A stretch of DNA of 64,000 nucleotides from Hyphomicrobium sp. CS1BSMeth3 (GCF_900117415.1 NZ_FPEI01000004.1:744001-808000); one strand, 5' to 3'. Positions 49,693 to 59,184 are shown, counted from the first letter of the stretch. The notes: generated by a model from the sequence alone, not told the origin. Numbers and translations are program-made.

Positions 49693-50011
49693 TGTTTCCT
49701 CCCCCCGTCCCCTCGCAGCCCTCGAGAATTGGCACAGTGTGGCACTGCCAGGCCGCGAGAACACGCCGTGTTCTATCATGCCGACCGGTTTCTGGGATGC
49801 CTATGCGGGCCTCTTCACCAGCTCTCGCGACCGCGAAAAAGAGAGCTCCCCGCTCCTCGCCGCCAACCTCCGACTACGGAGTTCGCGCGCCGTCGGAGGT
49901 GTGATAGGTAGGCGCCACATCCGAGAAATTCGCCACCTCTCGCCGCACCGTACCGAGCGAATTTCTCGATCTGAATCACACGAGCTCCCCGGCCCCATTC
50001 GCGGATCGAAC
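49693..50011. other. Intergenic stretch holding one R1 half-unit
   Basis: Apart from the R1 single hairpin (49898-49984) there is one further inverted repeat, CCTCCGAC/GTCGGAGG (49867-49899), directly before it. No gene is supported. Confidence 0.6.
49898..49984. repeat. R1 single A hairpin
   Basis: Inner arms CGAGAAATTCGCC/GAGCGAATTTCTCG and right outer arm ATCTGAATCACACGAG are intact. The left outer arm GAGGTGTGAT is separated from the inner arm by about 15 extra bases, so the unit is disrupted. No B hairpin follows. Confidence 0.78.
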
Positions 50012-50440
50012 ATGACGGAATTCACACCTTTAGCCTCGCTGCTCGGCGGCCTCCTCATCGGCCTCGCCGCCGTCCTCCTCATGGCCCTGCATGGGCGGAT
50101 CATGGGCCTTACGGGCATTCTCTCGGGCCTGCTGCCACCGCCCGACGCGGACTGGAGCTGGCGTGCCGCTTTCCTCCTCGGGGCCATCTCCGCACCCGCA
50201 CTGATCGTCGCGCTCGGCGACAGGACCATTCCCTTCGAGACGCCCCTGTCATTTGGCGCCCAGGTCGTCGGCGGACTGGTCGTCGGCATCGGCGCGGCGC
50301 TCGGCTCGGGCTGCACGTCCGGTCACGGCGTGTGCGGTCTTGCGCGCCTTTCGCCGCGCTCGCTCGTCGCGACATGCACGTTCATGGCGACCGCGCTCGC
50401 GACCGTCTTCGTGATCCGTCACCTGCTGGGGAGCGCCTGA
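50012..50440 (+). CDS. YeeE/YedE-family membrane protein, subunit 1
   Basis: A 142-residue inner-membrane protein of the YeeE/YedE sulfur-transport family, which moves thiosulfate or related sulfur groups. Four spans, and the conserved Cys motif GSGCTSGHGVCG (about 96-107). The next gene starts within its stop codon (TGATG), so the two are translationally coupled. The pair splits the two halves of the family's usual single chain. Confidence 0.87.
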   Translation: MTEFTPLASLLGGLLIGLAAVLLMALHGRIMGLTGILSGLLPPPDADWSWRAAFLLGAISAPALIVALGDRTIPFETPLSFGAQVVGGLVVGIGAALGSGCTSGHGVCGLARLSPRSLVATCTFMATALATVFVIRHLLGSA

Positions 50441-50853
50441 TGACCATCATCGCAGCTCTCGCCATCGGCCTCATCTTCGGCACCGGCATCGCCGTCTCCG
50501 GCATGATCAATCCGGCCAAGGTGATCAACTTCTTCGATATCGCGGGCACGTGGGATCCCTCTCTCGCGTTCGTCATGGCAGGCGCGCTCGCCGTGACCAT
50601 GGTCGGATATCGCGTCGTGCTGCGCCGTCCCGCCCCCATGCTCGATCGTGAATTCCACGTGCCGACATCACGGCAGATCGATCTTCCGTTGATCCTCGGC
50701 TCCGCGATCTTCGGCATTGCATGGGGCGCAACGGGTGCCTGCCCTGGCGGAATCATTCCTGCCATTGGGCTTGGCGAGCCGGCGGCGCTCGTCTTCGTCG
50801 TGTCGATCGCCATCGGCATTGGCATCGTGCGCCTCGTTCAAGCGCGGCGATAG
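50440..50853 (+). CDS. YeeE/YedE-family membrane protein, subunit 2
   Basis: A 137-residue membrane protein with four spans and the second conserved Cys motif, GATGACPGGII (about 92-102). Its start overlaps the stop of subunit 1. Together the pair makes the two pseudo-symmetric halves of a YeeE-like channel. No sulfurtransferase or rhodanese gene is adjacent. Confidence 0.87.
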   Translation: MTIIAALAIGLIFGTGIAVSGMINPAKVINFFDIAGTWDPSLAFVMAGALAVTMVGYRVVLRRPAPMLDREFHVPTSRQIDLPLILGSAIFGIAWGATGACPGGIIPAIGLGEPAALVFVVSIAIGIGIVRLVQARR

Positions 50854-51053
50854 CCATCTATATCGCCCGCGCGAAAACGCTGACGATCACCGCCGCCGGA
50901 CTTTCTGCCCTGCCCACTTCGGCAACGCCGCAGCGATCTGCCGCGCGCGCGTGATACTGCGCGTCGCATTGCTGGTTTCCACGTATGGCGAGCCTCCGCG
51001 CGAAGCCGTACGAGCCCCTTGTAGGTCCTGCAGGATCGCAAGCAGGCTCGATC

Positions 51054-51701
51054 ATGAAGACCATCACGGTTCAAGAAGCCGCATCCATGATCCCGGACGG
51101 CGCAAGCCTGATGGTCGGCGGATTCATGGGCGTCGGAACGCCTCACCGCCTCATTGATGAGCTCGTGCGCCAGGGCAGGCGCGATCTCATCGTCATCGCC
51201 AACGACAATGCGAAACCGGGCGTAGGCATCGGCAAGCTCGTCGATGCAGGACGCGTGGCGCGAACGATCGCGAGCCACATCGGGCTCAATCCCGAAACCC
51301 AGCGGCAGATGATATCGGGCCAGATGGCCGTCGATCTGGTGCCGCAGGGTACGCTGATCGAGCGCATACGTGCCGGCGGCTACGGCCTCGGCGGCATCCT
51401 CACGCCGACCGGCGTCGGCACCGTTGTCGAGGAAGGCAAGCGCAAGATCGAGATCGAGGGAAAGGCCTATCTCATCGAGACCGCGCTACGGGCAGACTTT
51501 GCGCTCGTTCATGCTTTTCTCGCCGACTATACGGGCAACCTCTCCTACGCGCTCACGGCGCGCAATTTCAATCCGGTCATCGCGATGGCAGCGGACACCG
51601 TGATCGCGACCGCCGACAACATCGTGCCCGTCGGCCTCATCGCGCCCGACCATGTCGTGACACCTGCCGCGATCGTCGACTACCTCGTTGCCAACAGGTG
51701 A
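51054..51701 (+). CDS. 3-oxoacid CoA-transferase subunit A
   Basis: A 215-residue subunit with the CoA-binding glycine loop VGGFMGVGTPHRLIDEL (about 21-37) and the usual EEGKRKIEIEGKAYLIE segment. With the next gene it forms a two-subunit CoA transferase of the AtoDA/ScoAB type, moving CoA between acetoacetate or similar 3-oxoacids and succinyl- or acetyl-CoA. The ribosome site before the ATG is poor. Gap to the B gene: 5 bp. Confidence 0.92.
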   Translation: MKTITVQEAASMIPDGASLMVGGFMGVGTPHRLIDELVRQGRRDLIVIANDNAKPGVGIGKLVDAGRVARTIASHIGLNPETQRQMISGQMAVDLVPQGTLIERIRAGGYGLGGILTPTGVGTVVEEGKRKIEIEGKAYLIETALRADFALVHAFLADYTGNLSYALTARNFNPVIAMAADTVIATADNIVPVGLIAPDHVVTPAAIVDYLVANR

Positions 51702-51706
51702 AGGCA

Positions 51707-52357
51707 ATGGATGCACAGGCCATCATCGCAAAGCGCATCGCACGCGAGCTTCGCTCCGGAATGCTCGTCAATCTCGGCATCGGCATCCCGACGCTGGTCG
51801 CGAACTACCTCCCCGAGGGCGTGAACGTCTTCTTTCAGTCCGAGAACGGCTTGATCGGGACGGGCCCCATTCCCGAGGAAGGCATGGGACATCCGACGCT
51901 GACGGATGCCGGTGGAAGCCCCGTGACGGCGCTTCCCGGTGCCAGCACGTTCGACAGCGCGACGTCGTTCGGGCTGATCCGCGGCGGCCATCTCGACCTG
52001 ACCGTCCTCGGGGGACTGCAGGTCGACGCACAAGGACATCTCGCGAACTGGATGATCCCCGGCAAGATGGTGCCGGGCATGGGCGGCGCCATGGATCTCG
52101 TCACCGGCGCCAAGCGCGTGATCATCGCCATGCAGCACACGGCCAAAGGCAAACCCAAGATCCTCGAGAAATGCACGCTGCCCTTGACCTCGGCGCGGCC
52201 TGTGGACCTCGTCGTGAGCGAGATGGCCGTCATCGGATTTCCAGGCGGACGCGCCACTCTTCTCGAGACGGCGCCGGGCGTGAGCGTCGATCAGGTCCTG
52301 GCCGCGACCGAAGCCCGGCTGGCTACGCCGGAGAATGTGGTGGAGATGCCGCTATAG
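51707..52357 (+). CDS. 3-oxoacid CoA-transferase subunit B
   Basis: A 216-residue catalytic subunit. The catalytic Glu is in FQSENGLIGTGP, the SENG motif of class I CoA transferases (about 43-54). GMGGAMDLVTGAKRVI is also typical. ATG 51707 has AGGTGAAGG upstream; a GTG at 51698 overlaps the stop of subunit A and is an alternative. Confidence 0.93.
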   Translation: MDAQAIIAKRIARELRSGMLVNLGIGIPTLVANYLPEGVNVFFQSENGLIGTGPIPEEGMGHPTLTDAGGSPVTALPGASTFDSATSFGLIRGGHLDLTVLGGLQVDAQGHLANWMIPGKMVPGMGGAMDLVTGAKRVIIAMQHTAKGKPKILEKCTLPLTSARPVDLVVSEMAVIGFPGGRATLLETAPGVSVDQVLAATEARLATPENVVEMPL

Positions 52358-52411
52358 ACGCGAGCGACCACACGCTCCACCAAGATCACCGCCAGAGACC
52401 ACGGCCAGAGA

Positions 52412-52927
52412 CTAGGGGAGGAGAAGCGCGACATGCACAACATCAGCCTCACGCGCGGTCTGCACCTGAAGCCCGCTGTTCCTGAACACCTTGAGCATGG
52501 CGGCATTGTCCGCCAGCACGTCGGCCGACAGCTCCCTGAGCCCGGCCTTGCCGCCGATCGCCGCGAGGTGGCGCATGAGCGCGGCCCCCATGCCATTTCC
52601 CTGGCAACGGTCCACGACGAAAAAGGCCACCTCCGCCTTTTCCGGCCCGATCAGGATGTACCGACCGCCGCCGACGATGGCACCCCGGCCACGCTCGTCC
52701 ACGGCGACCAGCGCCACGTGGGTGCTGAAATCGATATCCAGAAAGTAGGCGATCTCGTCGTCCGAGAACCTGCTCTTTCCGGAGAAGAACCGTCGATAGC
52801 GGGATTCGGCACTGCTCTCCTGCAGGGCGAGCAGCAGACCATCACGATCCCCGGGCCTGAGCGCGCGGATTTCGATCGCGCGACCATCGCGCAATGTCTC
52901 AATCGCCGCGTAGCGCGCTGCGTCCAT
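52412..52927 (-). CDS. GNAT acetyltransferase
   Basis: A 171-residue acetyltransferase. It has a strand pattern EIRALRPGDRDGLLLALQ near the start and the acetyl-CoA motif RCQGNGMGAALMRHLAAIG (about 109-127). Substrate unknown. Lies 11 bp downstream of the large membrane protein gene. Confidence 0.88.
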   Translation of the reverse strand: MDAARYAAIETLRDGRAIEIRALRPGDRDGLLLALQESSAESRYRRFFSGKSRFSDDEIAYFLDIDFSTHVALVAVDERGRGAIVGGGRYILIGPEKAEVAFFVVDRCQGNGMGAALMRHLAAIGGKAGLRELSADVLADNAAMLKVFRNSGLQVQTAREADVVHVALLLP

Positions 52928-52938
52928 TGGTGATCGCT

Positions 52939-54147
52939 CTAGAAAAGCATACCCAGCAACTTCTGCAGAAGCTCTTGCAGCGGCATCATCGTGAGCACGA
53001 GCGGCGCCATCGGCGCTGCCGTTACCGCCGCGAGAAAGAGCACGGCAAAATTGGTGAAGGGCATGATGCGCATCCCCTGCACGACCTCGTAGCTCGATCC
53101 CATGTCGGCGAGCGATTGGATATCACCGCTGCCGATCAGTGGCTCGCCTGGAGGCACCCGGCCGCGCAGCCACTTCTCATCGAACGCGCGCACGTAGCGC
53201 TCGGCCAGCGTTCCGTACTCCCGCAGTCCCAGTCTTTTCGTGTGAGCGAGCTGCGGCGCGAACACCAGCAGCGGACCCAGGACCAAGCAGGTGAGAAACG
53301 CAACGAGGACGATGATGTCGATCGCGAAGTCGGGCAGTCTCGCGCCGACATAGAAGATGCGATTGGCGAGCAGCCCTGCCAATAGGGCCCCGTGCGCGAG
53401 CAGGATCGGGACGAACGCAAAGACCGTATTGGACAGGAAGGACAGGCCGCCGACGCGGTCCGGATGCGTCGGCACCAGCCTCAGGTCGATGCGCGACACC
53501 TGCCAAAGAAACCGCACCCAGATGAACAATCGGAAATACCAGCGGCACATCAGGAACTGGAAGAGCGGCAGGCTCACATAGCTGAACCACATGCCGGCAA
53601 GCGTCAGCTTGGCGCCCTCGGCGGAACGTGTCGCGTACCAGGTGGACACGTCGATCGCCACGTACTGCCGCCAGATCACGAGAATGCCGACAGCGTACAC
53701 GAACGCGAACAGCAGCAGCTCGGCGAGCACCGAGTTGCGCAGCCGGAATGCCGACTCTACCGCGGCCTCGAAGCGAGGCATCGCACTCTCGGGAATCAAT
53801 CGGCGCTCGAGGAACTGCCTGACCACGAAGCGCAGCCGCAAGTGCACGATCAGCTCCGCACAGACCAGCAGCGGGATCGCCATCAGGAAGCGGGTATAGA
53901 CTTCGGCATCCCGGAGAAAAGGTATGGTTATGTTGCCGCCCAGAGCATTTCCCTCCAGGGCCGACAGCACCAGGAGCGGCAGCCAGCAGAGCAGCGAAAT
54001 GACGATCATCCGCTTCCACATCAGCCCCAAGGCACCGTCGGACAGATGCGAGCGGCGCAGCAGTTGGAAGGTCGGGCCGCCGAGGACGAGCGAGAAATCC
54101 TCGTCGCGAAGCGGATCATGTCTGACGATTTGAGGGAGAGGCTTCAT
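52939..54147 (-). CDS. Polytopic membrane protein of unknown function
   Basis: A 402-residue protein with six or seven hydrophobic segments: about 46-66, 84-104, 140-160, 187-210, 243-265, 276-298 and 362-385. No known transporter motif was recognised. A conserved look is given by WYFRLFIWVRFLWQVSR and the polar loop THPDRVGGLSFL (about 230-241), which is found in a family of uncharacterised alphaproteobacterial proteins by resemblance only. AAGGAGAT precedes the ATG at 54147 by 8 bases. Probably cotranscribed with the GNAT gene. Confidence 0.7.
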   Translation of the reverse strand: MKPLPQIVRHDPLRDEDFSLVLGGPTFQLLRRSHLSDGALGLMWKRMIVISLLCWLPLLVLSALEGNALGGNITIPFLRDAEVYTRFLMAIPLLVCAELIVHLRLRFVVRQFLERRLIPESAMPRFEAAVESAFRLRNSVLAELLLFAFVYAVGILVIWRQYVAIDVSTWYATRSAEGAKLTLAGMWFSYVSLPLFQFLMCRWYFRLFIWVRFLWQVSRIDLRLVPTHPDRVGGLSFLSNTVFAFVPILLAHGALLAGLLANRIFYVGARLPDFAIDIIVLVAFLTCLVLGPLLVFAPQLAHTKRLGLREYGTLAERYVRAFDEKWLRGRVPPGEPLIGSGDIQSLADMGSSYEVVQGMRIMPFTNFAVLFLAAVTAAPMAPLVLTMMPLQELLQKLLGMLF

Positions 54148-54472
54148 CGGCACATCTCCTTGGCGCGCTGGCCCACCAGCTCCGCCGCCCCACGGCTTTT
54201 GCCCGGCGGACGGGGTAGCGGAGCAGGAATTCGCTAGCCACCGACTGTTGATCGTTCAGCCGTGGCCGTGAGGCCGGGGGCGGCGCGTCCGGCTCCGCAT
54301 GTGGTTAATGTCCCCGCCCAGAAACTGCAGCGAACTGCAGCGAATGTATCAAGTCGACAGCGCGTGAGGATCAGCAGTAGTCTGGATTTCGTCAGGAACT
54401 CCCGCACCCGCAAAATCGTTTATCTTCGGAGCTCTGCGGGCATCCGGTCCCTGCGTATCCGAGTATTGCATC
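54148..54472. other. Divergent intergenic stretch before ku
   Basis: No gene is supported in these 325 bases between the divergent membrane-protein and ku genes. It must hold both promoters; none is clear. A tandem 10-base repeat AACTGCAGCG occurs twice at 54323-54342. Confidence 0.5.
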
Positions 54473-55339
54473 ATGCCGAAGCAAGCGCGCGCCTACTGGA
54501 AGGGCTTCCTCCGCCTTTCGCTCGTCTCGATCCCCGTCGAGATCTACAACGCCGTCGAGTCGAAATCCGAGATCTCGTTCCGCCAGATCCACAAGCCGTC
54601 CGGCCGCCGTATCAGCTACGAGAAGGTCGTCCCCGGCGTCGGCAAGGTCGAGAACAGCGACATCGTCAAAGGCTACGAGGTCGATACCGATACCTACATC
54701 ACCCTCGAGCCCGAGGAGGTCGACGCCGTCAAGCTCGACAGCAAGAAGACCATCGACATCGCCCAGTTCGTCGACGTCGCCGAGATCGACTGGCGATACT
54801 TCGAGCGCCCCTACTACATCGTGCCCGGCGACGAGATCGCCGGCGAAGGCTATGCGGTCATCCGCGAGGCCATGCGCAAGACCGGCAAGGCCGGCATTGC
54901 CCAGGTGACGATCGGCGGGCGCGAGTGGCTCGTCGCCGTCGCCCCGCTCGGCGATGGTCTGGTCATGGTCCTGCTGCGCTATGCCGACGAGTTGCGCAAT
55001 GCCGCCGACTATTTCGACGAGATCCCCAAGGTAAAGCCCGACAAGGAGATGGTGGATCTCGCCGCCGAGCTCATCGGGCGCAAGACCTCCGCCTTCGATC
55101 CCTCGAAATACGAGGACCACTACGCAACGGCACTGAAGGCTCTCATCAAGGACAAGCTCAAGGGCCGGCGCATTGTCGCCTATGCCGAGGAGGAGCGGCC
55201 CAAAGGCACCAACGTGGTCGATCTCATGGAGGCGCTCCGGCGCAGTGTCGGCGGCGGCAAGAAGACGCCGGCGAAGGCCGCGCCCAAGGAACCGAAGCGG
55301 CGCTCCAAGCCGAAGCCGTCAGGCCGCCGCGCCAGCTAA
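54473..55339 (+). CDS. ku: Ku protein of non-homologous end joining
   Basis: A 288-residue bacterial Ku, which binds and bridges DNA ends as a homodimer and recruits LigD. It opens ARAYWKGFLRLSLVSIPVEIYNAVE and shows YFERPYYIVPGDE and the RKTSAFDPSKYEDHYATAL minimal C-terminal segment; a Lys/Pro-rich tail (about 258-288) follows. Directly before the ligD genes, with an R2 repeat between, so the three form one end-joining module. Confidence 0.95.
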   Translation: MPKQARAYWKGFLRLSLVSIPVEIYNAVESKSEISFRQIHKPSGRRISYEKVVPGVGKVENSDIVKGYEVDTDTYITLEPEEVDAVKLDSKKTIDIAQFVDVAEIDWRYFERPYYIVPGDEIAGEGYAVIREAMRKTGKAGIAQVTIGGREWLVAVAPLGDGLVMVLLRYADELRNAADYFDEIPKVKPDKEMVDLAAELIGRKTSAFDPSKYEDHYATALKALIKDKLKGRRIVAYAEEERPKGTNVVDLMEALRRSVGGGKKTPAKAAPKEPKRRSKPKPSGRRAS

Positions 55340-55519
55340 AGCGTGTTCACGTCATACCGACGCGCTTCGCGTCACACACCACCCTATTCCTCCCCCCTTG
55401 TAGGGGAGGTTAGGAGGGGGGGATTGCAGAACGCTGGCGGCAGGGATGCCCCCCACCCCTAACCCCTCCCCACAAGGGGGAGGGGGATTACGATTCCATT
55501 CTGATCGAGCAGCCTCTAG
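55340..55519. repeat. R2 C/G-rich intergenic repeat, copy 2
   Basis: Aligns to copy 1 over its full 180 bases (AGCGTGTTCA, C/G runs, TTAGGAGGGGG, GATTGCAGAAC(A/G)CTGGCGG, GATCGA(G/A)CAGCCT). It begins at the first base after the ku stop and ends 12 bases before the ligD start. Confidence 0.87.
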
Positions 55520-55531
55520 CGAGAAACCACA

Positions 55532-57169
55532 GTGGCCCGCACGAAGCTCACCGAGTACCGCGCACGCCGCGATTTCACCAAGACCGACGAGCCGAGCGGC
55601 AGGAGCGCGATCAAGCCTGCCGAGTACCCGCGCTTCGTCATCCAGAAGCACGATGCGACGCGCCTCCACTACGACCTGCGTCTCGAGGTCGGCGGCGTGT
55701 TCAAGTCGTGGGCCGTGACGCGAGGCCCATCGCTCGACCCGAGCGACAAGCGTCTCGCCGTCGAGGTGGAGGATCACCCGCTCGACTACGGAGATTTCGA
55801 GGGCACCATCCCGGAGGGCGAGTACGGCGGCGGCACGGTCATGCTGTGGGACCGCGGCTTCTGGATGCCCGAAGGCAACGAGCCCGCAGCCGAAATGCTG
55901 CGCGATGGCGAGCTGAAGTTCGTGGTGGCCGGCGAGAAGCTCAAGGGAAGCTGGGTGCTCGTGCGCATGTCGGGCGACCGCTACGGTGGCAAGCGCACGA
56001 ACTGGCTGCTCATCAAGCATCGCGACAAGTGGGCCCGCGCGAAGTCGCAAGGCGACGTGCTCAAGAAGGATCGTTCCGTCGCATCCGGCCGCACGATGGG
56101 GCAGATCGCGGCGGGCAAGGGCGAGAGCCCATCGGCCTTCATGAGCGGACGCGGCCGCGCCTTCAAGCCCGATGCCGTGTGGAGCACGACCGACAAGCCG
56201 GCGACACCCACGCGCCGCGTCGCCGCACGCGCGACCAGCAGCGTCAAACGCGCACGTCGCGCCGAAGGTGGCGACGATCCCGTGCTGGGCATTGCGATCT
56301 CCAAACCGGACAAGGTGCTTTGGCCGGCAAGCGGCGACACGCCCGCTATCAGCAAGCTCGATCTCGCACACTATCTCGCCGAGGTCGGCCCGTGGATGCT
56401 TCCGCACATCGCGGGCCGGCCGTGCTCGCTTTTGCGCGCGCCCGACGGCATCGACGGCCAGACCTTCTTCCAGCGTCACGCCACGCGCGGCCTCGAGGAA
56501 ATCACGGAGATCAAGATCTCGGGCGACAGCCAGCCCTATGTCCAGATCGACACGGTCGAAGGGCTCATCGCCATGGGCCAGTTGGGCACCCTCGAATTCC
56601 ACCCCTGGAACAACGCCCCCGACAAGCCCGACGTACCGGGCCGCCTCGTATTCGACCTCGACCCCGGCCCCGACGTGCCCTTCGACAACGTCGTCGCCGC
56701 CGCGCGCGAGCTCAAGTCGCGCATCGAGGACTGCGGCCTCGTCGCCTTCTGCAAGACCACCGGCGGCAAAGGCCTGCACGTCGTCACACCCTTGCGGACG
56801 ACGGCGCGCGAAGAGATCGGCTGGGACGCGTCCAAGATGTTCGCACAGACCATCTGCGCGAGCATGGCCGAAGCCCAACCCGACCGCTACCTCATCAAGA
56901 TGACGAAGGCCCTGCGTGGCGGACGCATCTTCCTCGACTACCTGCGCAATGACATGAAGGCGACCGCGGTGGCCCCGCTCTCGCCGCGCGCGCGTCCCGG
57001 CGCAACGGTGTCCATGCCGCTCACCTGGCAGCAGGTGCGCCCCGGCCTCGATCCCAAGCGCTTCACGATGCGGACCGTTCCGAAGCTGCTCGCACGGTCG
57101 GCAGCCTGGCGCGACTACGACAAGAGTGCGCGATCGCTGAAAGCCGCCATCAGGAAACTGGTCGCATAG
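55532..57169 (+). CDS. ligD: LigD, phosphoesterase plus polymerase part
   Basis: A 545-residue protein, GTG start. Residues about 30-150 are the 3'-phosphoesterase domain (RFVIQKHDATRLHYDLRLE, VEDHPLDYGDFEGTIPEGEYGGGTV). A linker of about 90 basic residues follows, then the archaeo-eukaryotic-primase-like polymerase domain (about 255-530) with the metal pair in FDLDPGPDVP and KTTGGKGLHVV. It fills in or trims ends in end joining. The ATP-dependent ligase domain, normally in the same chain, is the next gene 8 bp downstream. Confidence 0.93.
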   Translation: MARTKLTEYRARRDFTKTDEPSGRSAIKPAEYPRFVIQKHDATRLHYDLRLEVGGVFKSWAVTRGPSLDPSDKRLAVEVEDHPLDYGDFEGTIPEGEYGGGTVMLWDRGFWMPEGNEPAAEMLRDGELKFVVAGEKLKGSWVLVRMSGDRYGGKRTNWLLIKHRDKWARAKSQGDVLKKDRSVASGRTMGQIAAGKGESPSAFMSGRGRAFKPDAVWSTTDKPATPTRRVAARATSSVKRARRAEGGDDPVLGIAISKPDKVLWPASGDTPAISKLDLAHYLAEVGPWMLPHIAGRPCSLLRAPDGIDGQTFFQRHATRGLEEITEIKISGDSQPYVQIDTVEGLIAMGQLGTLEFHPWNNAPDKPDVPGRLVFDLDPGPDVPFDNVVAAARELKSRIEDCGLVAFCKTTGGKGLHVVTPLRTTAREEIGWDASKMFAQTICASMAEAQPDRYLIKMTKALRGGRIFLDYLRNDMKATAVAPLSPRARPGATVSMPLTWQQVRPGLDPKRFTMRTVPKLLARSAAWRDYDKSARSLKAAIRKLVA

Positions 57170-57177
57170 GATCCGAC

Positions 57178-58167
57178 ATGGCGCAGGCGCGTCGGAAGCA
57201 TCAATCCGCCAAGCCCGTGCTTCCAGGGAGCAAGCTCGCCGCCCTGCCCGGGTTCGTCGCGCCATGCCTCGCCCTGCGCCAGAGTGAGCCGCCGACCGGC
57301 GAAGCGTGGGTGCACGAGATCAAGTTCGACGGCTACCGCATGGAAGCCCGTTTCGAGGGCGGGAAGGTCAAGCTCCTGACGCGCAACGACCTCGACTGGA
57401 CGAGGCGCTTTCCGCACGTCGCCAAGGCCGTTGCCACGCTCGCCGCCGAGACCGCACTGCTCGATGGCGAGATCGTCGTCGAGCGCGAGGACGGCACGAC
57501 GAGCTTTTCCGATCTCGTTGCGGAGCTCAAAGCCGGCAACTCCGACCGCATGGTCTACTACGTGTTCGACCTCCTCTACCTCGACGGCATCGACTTGCGC
57601 GGGTCAACGCTGATCGACCGCAAGGCTTCCCTCGCGCGGCTACTCTCCGGCCGCAGGAACGGCGCCATCCGCATGAGCGAGCACTTCGCGACCGACGGCA
57701 GGCAGATGCTCGATAAAGCGTGCGCGCTCGGCCTCGAAGGCATCATCTGCAAGCGCGCCGACAAACCGTACCGCTCCGGCCGGACCGGCGACTGGATCAA
57801 GGTCACCTGCCACCTGACCGACGAGTTCGTCATCGGCGGATACCTGGACTCGACAGCACAGAAAGATGCCATCGGCGCCCTCGCTCTCGGCAGATACGAA
57901 AAGCAGCGCCTCAAGTATGTCGGTCGCGTCGGCACCGGTTTCAGCCGCGAGACCGCGGCCGAGCTCTGGCGCACCGCCCAACGCCTGCGGCGGCAGAGCT
58001 CACCCTTTGCAGATCCGCTCGATACCGCGCAGCGCCGCGGCGTGACCTGGCTCAGCCCCAAGCTTGTCGCGCAGGTCGAGTACCGCGCCTTGACCGGCGA
58101 TGGTCTGCTCCGTCACGCGTCGTTCAAGGGATTGCGCGAGGACAAGCCCGCGAAAGATGTGACCTAG
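57178..58167 (+). CDS. ligD: LigD, ATP-dependent DNA ligase part
   Basis: A 329-residue ATP-dependent DNA ligase. The adenylated Lys is K49 in HEIKFDGYRM; DGEIVV, YYVFDLLYLDG and GLEGIICKRADKPYRSG continue the nucleotidyltransferase motifs, and KVGRVGTGFS-like YVGRVGTGFS marks the OB fold. It seals breaks held by Ku. AGGA overlaps the stop of the preceding gene and serves this ATG. As a separate gene it gives a split LigD. Confidence 0.93.
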   Translation: MAQARRKHQSAKPVLPGSKLAALPGFVAPCLALRQSEPPTGEAWVHEIKFDGYRMEARFEGGKVKLLTRNDLDWTRRFPHVAKAVATLAAETALLDGEIVVEREDGTTSFSDLVAELKAGNSDRMVYYVFDLLYLDGIDLRGSTLIDRKASLARLLSGRRNGAIRMSEHFATDGRQMLDKACALGLEGIICKRADKPYRSGRTGDWIKVTCHLTDEFVIGGYLDSTAQKDAIGALALGRYEKQRLKYVGRVGTGFSRETAAELWRTAQRLRRQSSPFADPLDTAQRRGVTWLSPKLVAQVEYRALTGDGLLRHASFKGLREDKPAKDVT

Positions 58168-58191
58168 GCCGCCCGAGCCAATGAAAGGCGG

Positions 58192-58608
58192 CTACTTCCG
58201 CCGGGTCGCGATCTCGCGCTCGACGTGGGCGAGGTCGTCCTCCAGCATCGGCGCAAACTTCTCGCGCAGCCGCTCGAACTCCCGCCGAATGGCCTCGAGC
58301 TCCTCGTCGGTCATATGCTCGAGATTGACAAAACCCGTGCGCGCGCCCTGCACGGCGCGCAGCAGTTCGTCGAGCTTGAGGGCCGTGATCTGGCTCTCGC
58401 GGTTCTGGGTGTTCTGGATCAGAAAGACCATCAGGAACGTGACGATCGTCGTCCCCGTGTTGATGACGAGCTGCCAGGTATCGGAATAGCTGAAAATCGG
58501 CCCCGTCAGAGCCCATGCCGCGACGACGACGAGGGCCAGCAGGAATGCCCAGTAGGTGCCCGTCCAACAGGCCATTCGCTCCGAGAACTCGCGGAACTGC
58601 TCTTTCAT
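58192..58608 (-). CDS. Low-affinity iron permease-like membrane protein
   Basis: A 138-residue protein with two transmembrane segments (YWAFLLALVVVAAWALTGPI, about 19-38; and LVINTGTTIVTFLMVFLIQN, about 47-66) and a charged helical tail. INTGTTIVTFLMVFLIQNTQNR is the signature of the low-affinity iron permease family (given here in overlap). The ATG at 58608 or an upstream GTG at 58632 may be used. Convergent with the ligase gene. Confidence 0.85.
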   Translation of the reverse strand: MKEQFREFSERMACWTGTYWAFLLALVVVAAWALTGPIFSYSDTWQLVINTGTTIVTFLMVFLIQNTQNRESQITALKLDELLRAVQGARTGFVNLEHMTDEELEAIRREFERLREKFAPMLEDDLAHVEREIATRRK

Positions 58609-59184
58609 CAGCCTCTCCCGCTCCTTGATCACGGGCTGGCTTTATTGGGCGATCGGCAGCTCTCTAACGCTTATTCCCCGTGCAGGTTGCGGGACCGCAA
58701 AAGTGTCGCAACGAGAATGTGCGGCCCGGCAATGTGCAGCTCGGCGTCTATTCGGCGCCCCTCTGGTCCGTCGTCCTCCGACGCAGCTCGAGCTGTGGGC
58801 TCTCCGATTGGGGCAAATCAAGCCTGACCTCCGCAGCTTCGCTCGAAGCAAGCGCCTCCAGGGCCTTCCTCATGGGGTAGGGGAGGTCATCGGGCGGGCA
58901 GAACGAGCGCCGCAGGCCCTTTCCGAAGATATGTATCCGTGTCTTGTCCATGTCACAGAAACATCAGCGGGCACGGCACGTTGCACCCTTCCGCAAATTA
59001 TTTTTCGGTGCGGCAAGAAGGCAGCGGAGTTTGCTTCGGCGCCCATTCCCGGCAATGCCGGGAGCGGCGTCGAGCTGGCAACGCAATGCCTCTCTTCAAT
59101 TCGTTTCGGCAGCCGGCTCATCTCGGCAAATGCCTCGCTGCTCGGGGGGGGGCAGGCCTCGTTCGCGCCGTGATCCGCGATGCT
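58609..59184. other. Gene-free stretch
   Basis: No gene is firmly supported. Short overlapping frames occur on both strands; a 67-codon minus-strand frame (58748-58951) is the most protein-like but lacks a ribosome site and a recognisable domain. Confidence 0.5.

Noticed and set aside
58748-58951. 67-codon minus-strand frame (MDKTRIHIFGKGLRRSF start)
   Set aside because: Protein-like in part, but no ribosome site, no family and no conserved neighbour; left as a possible gene only.
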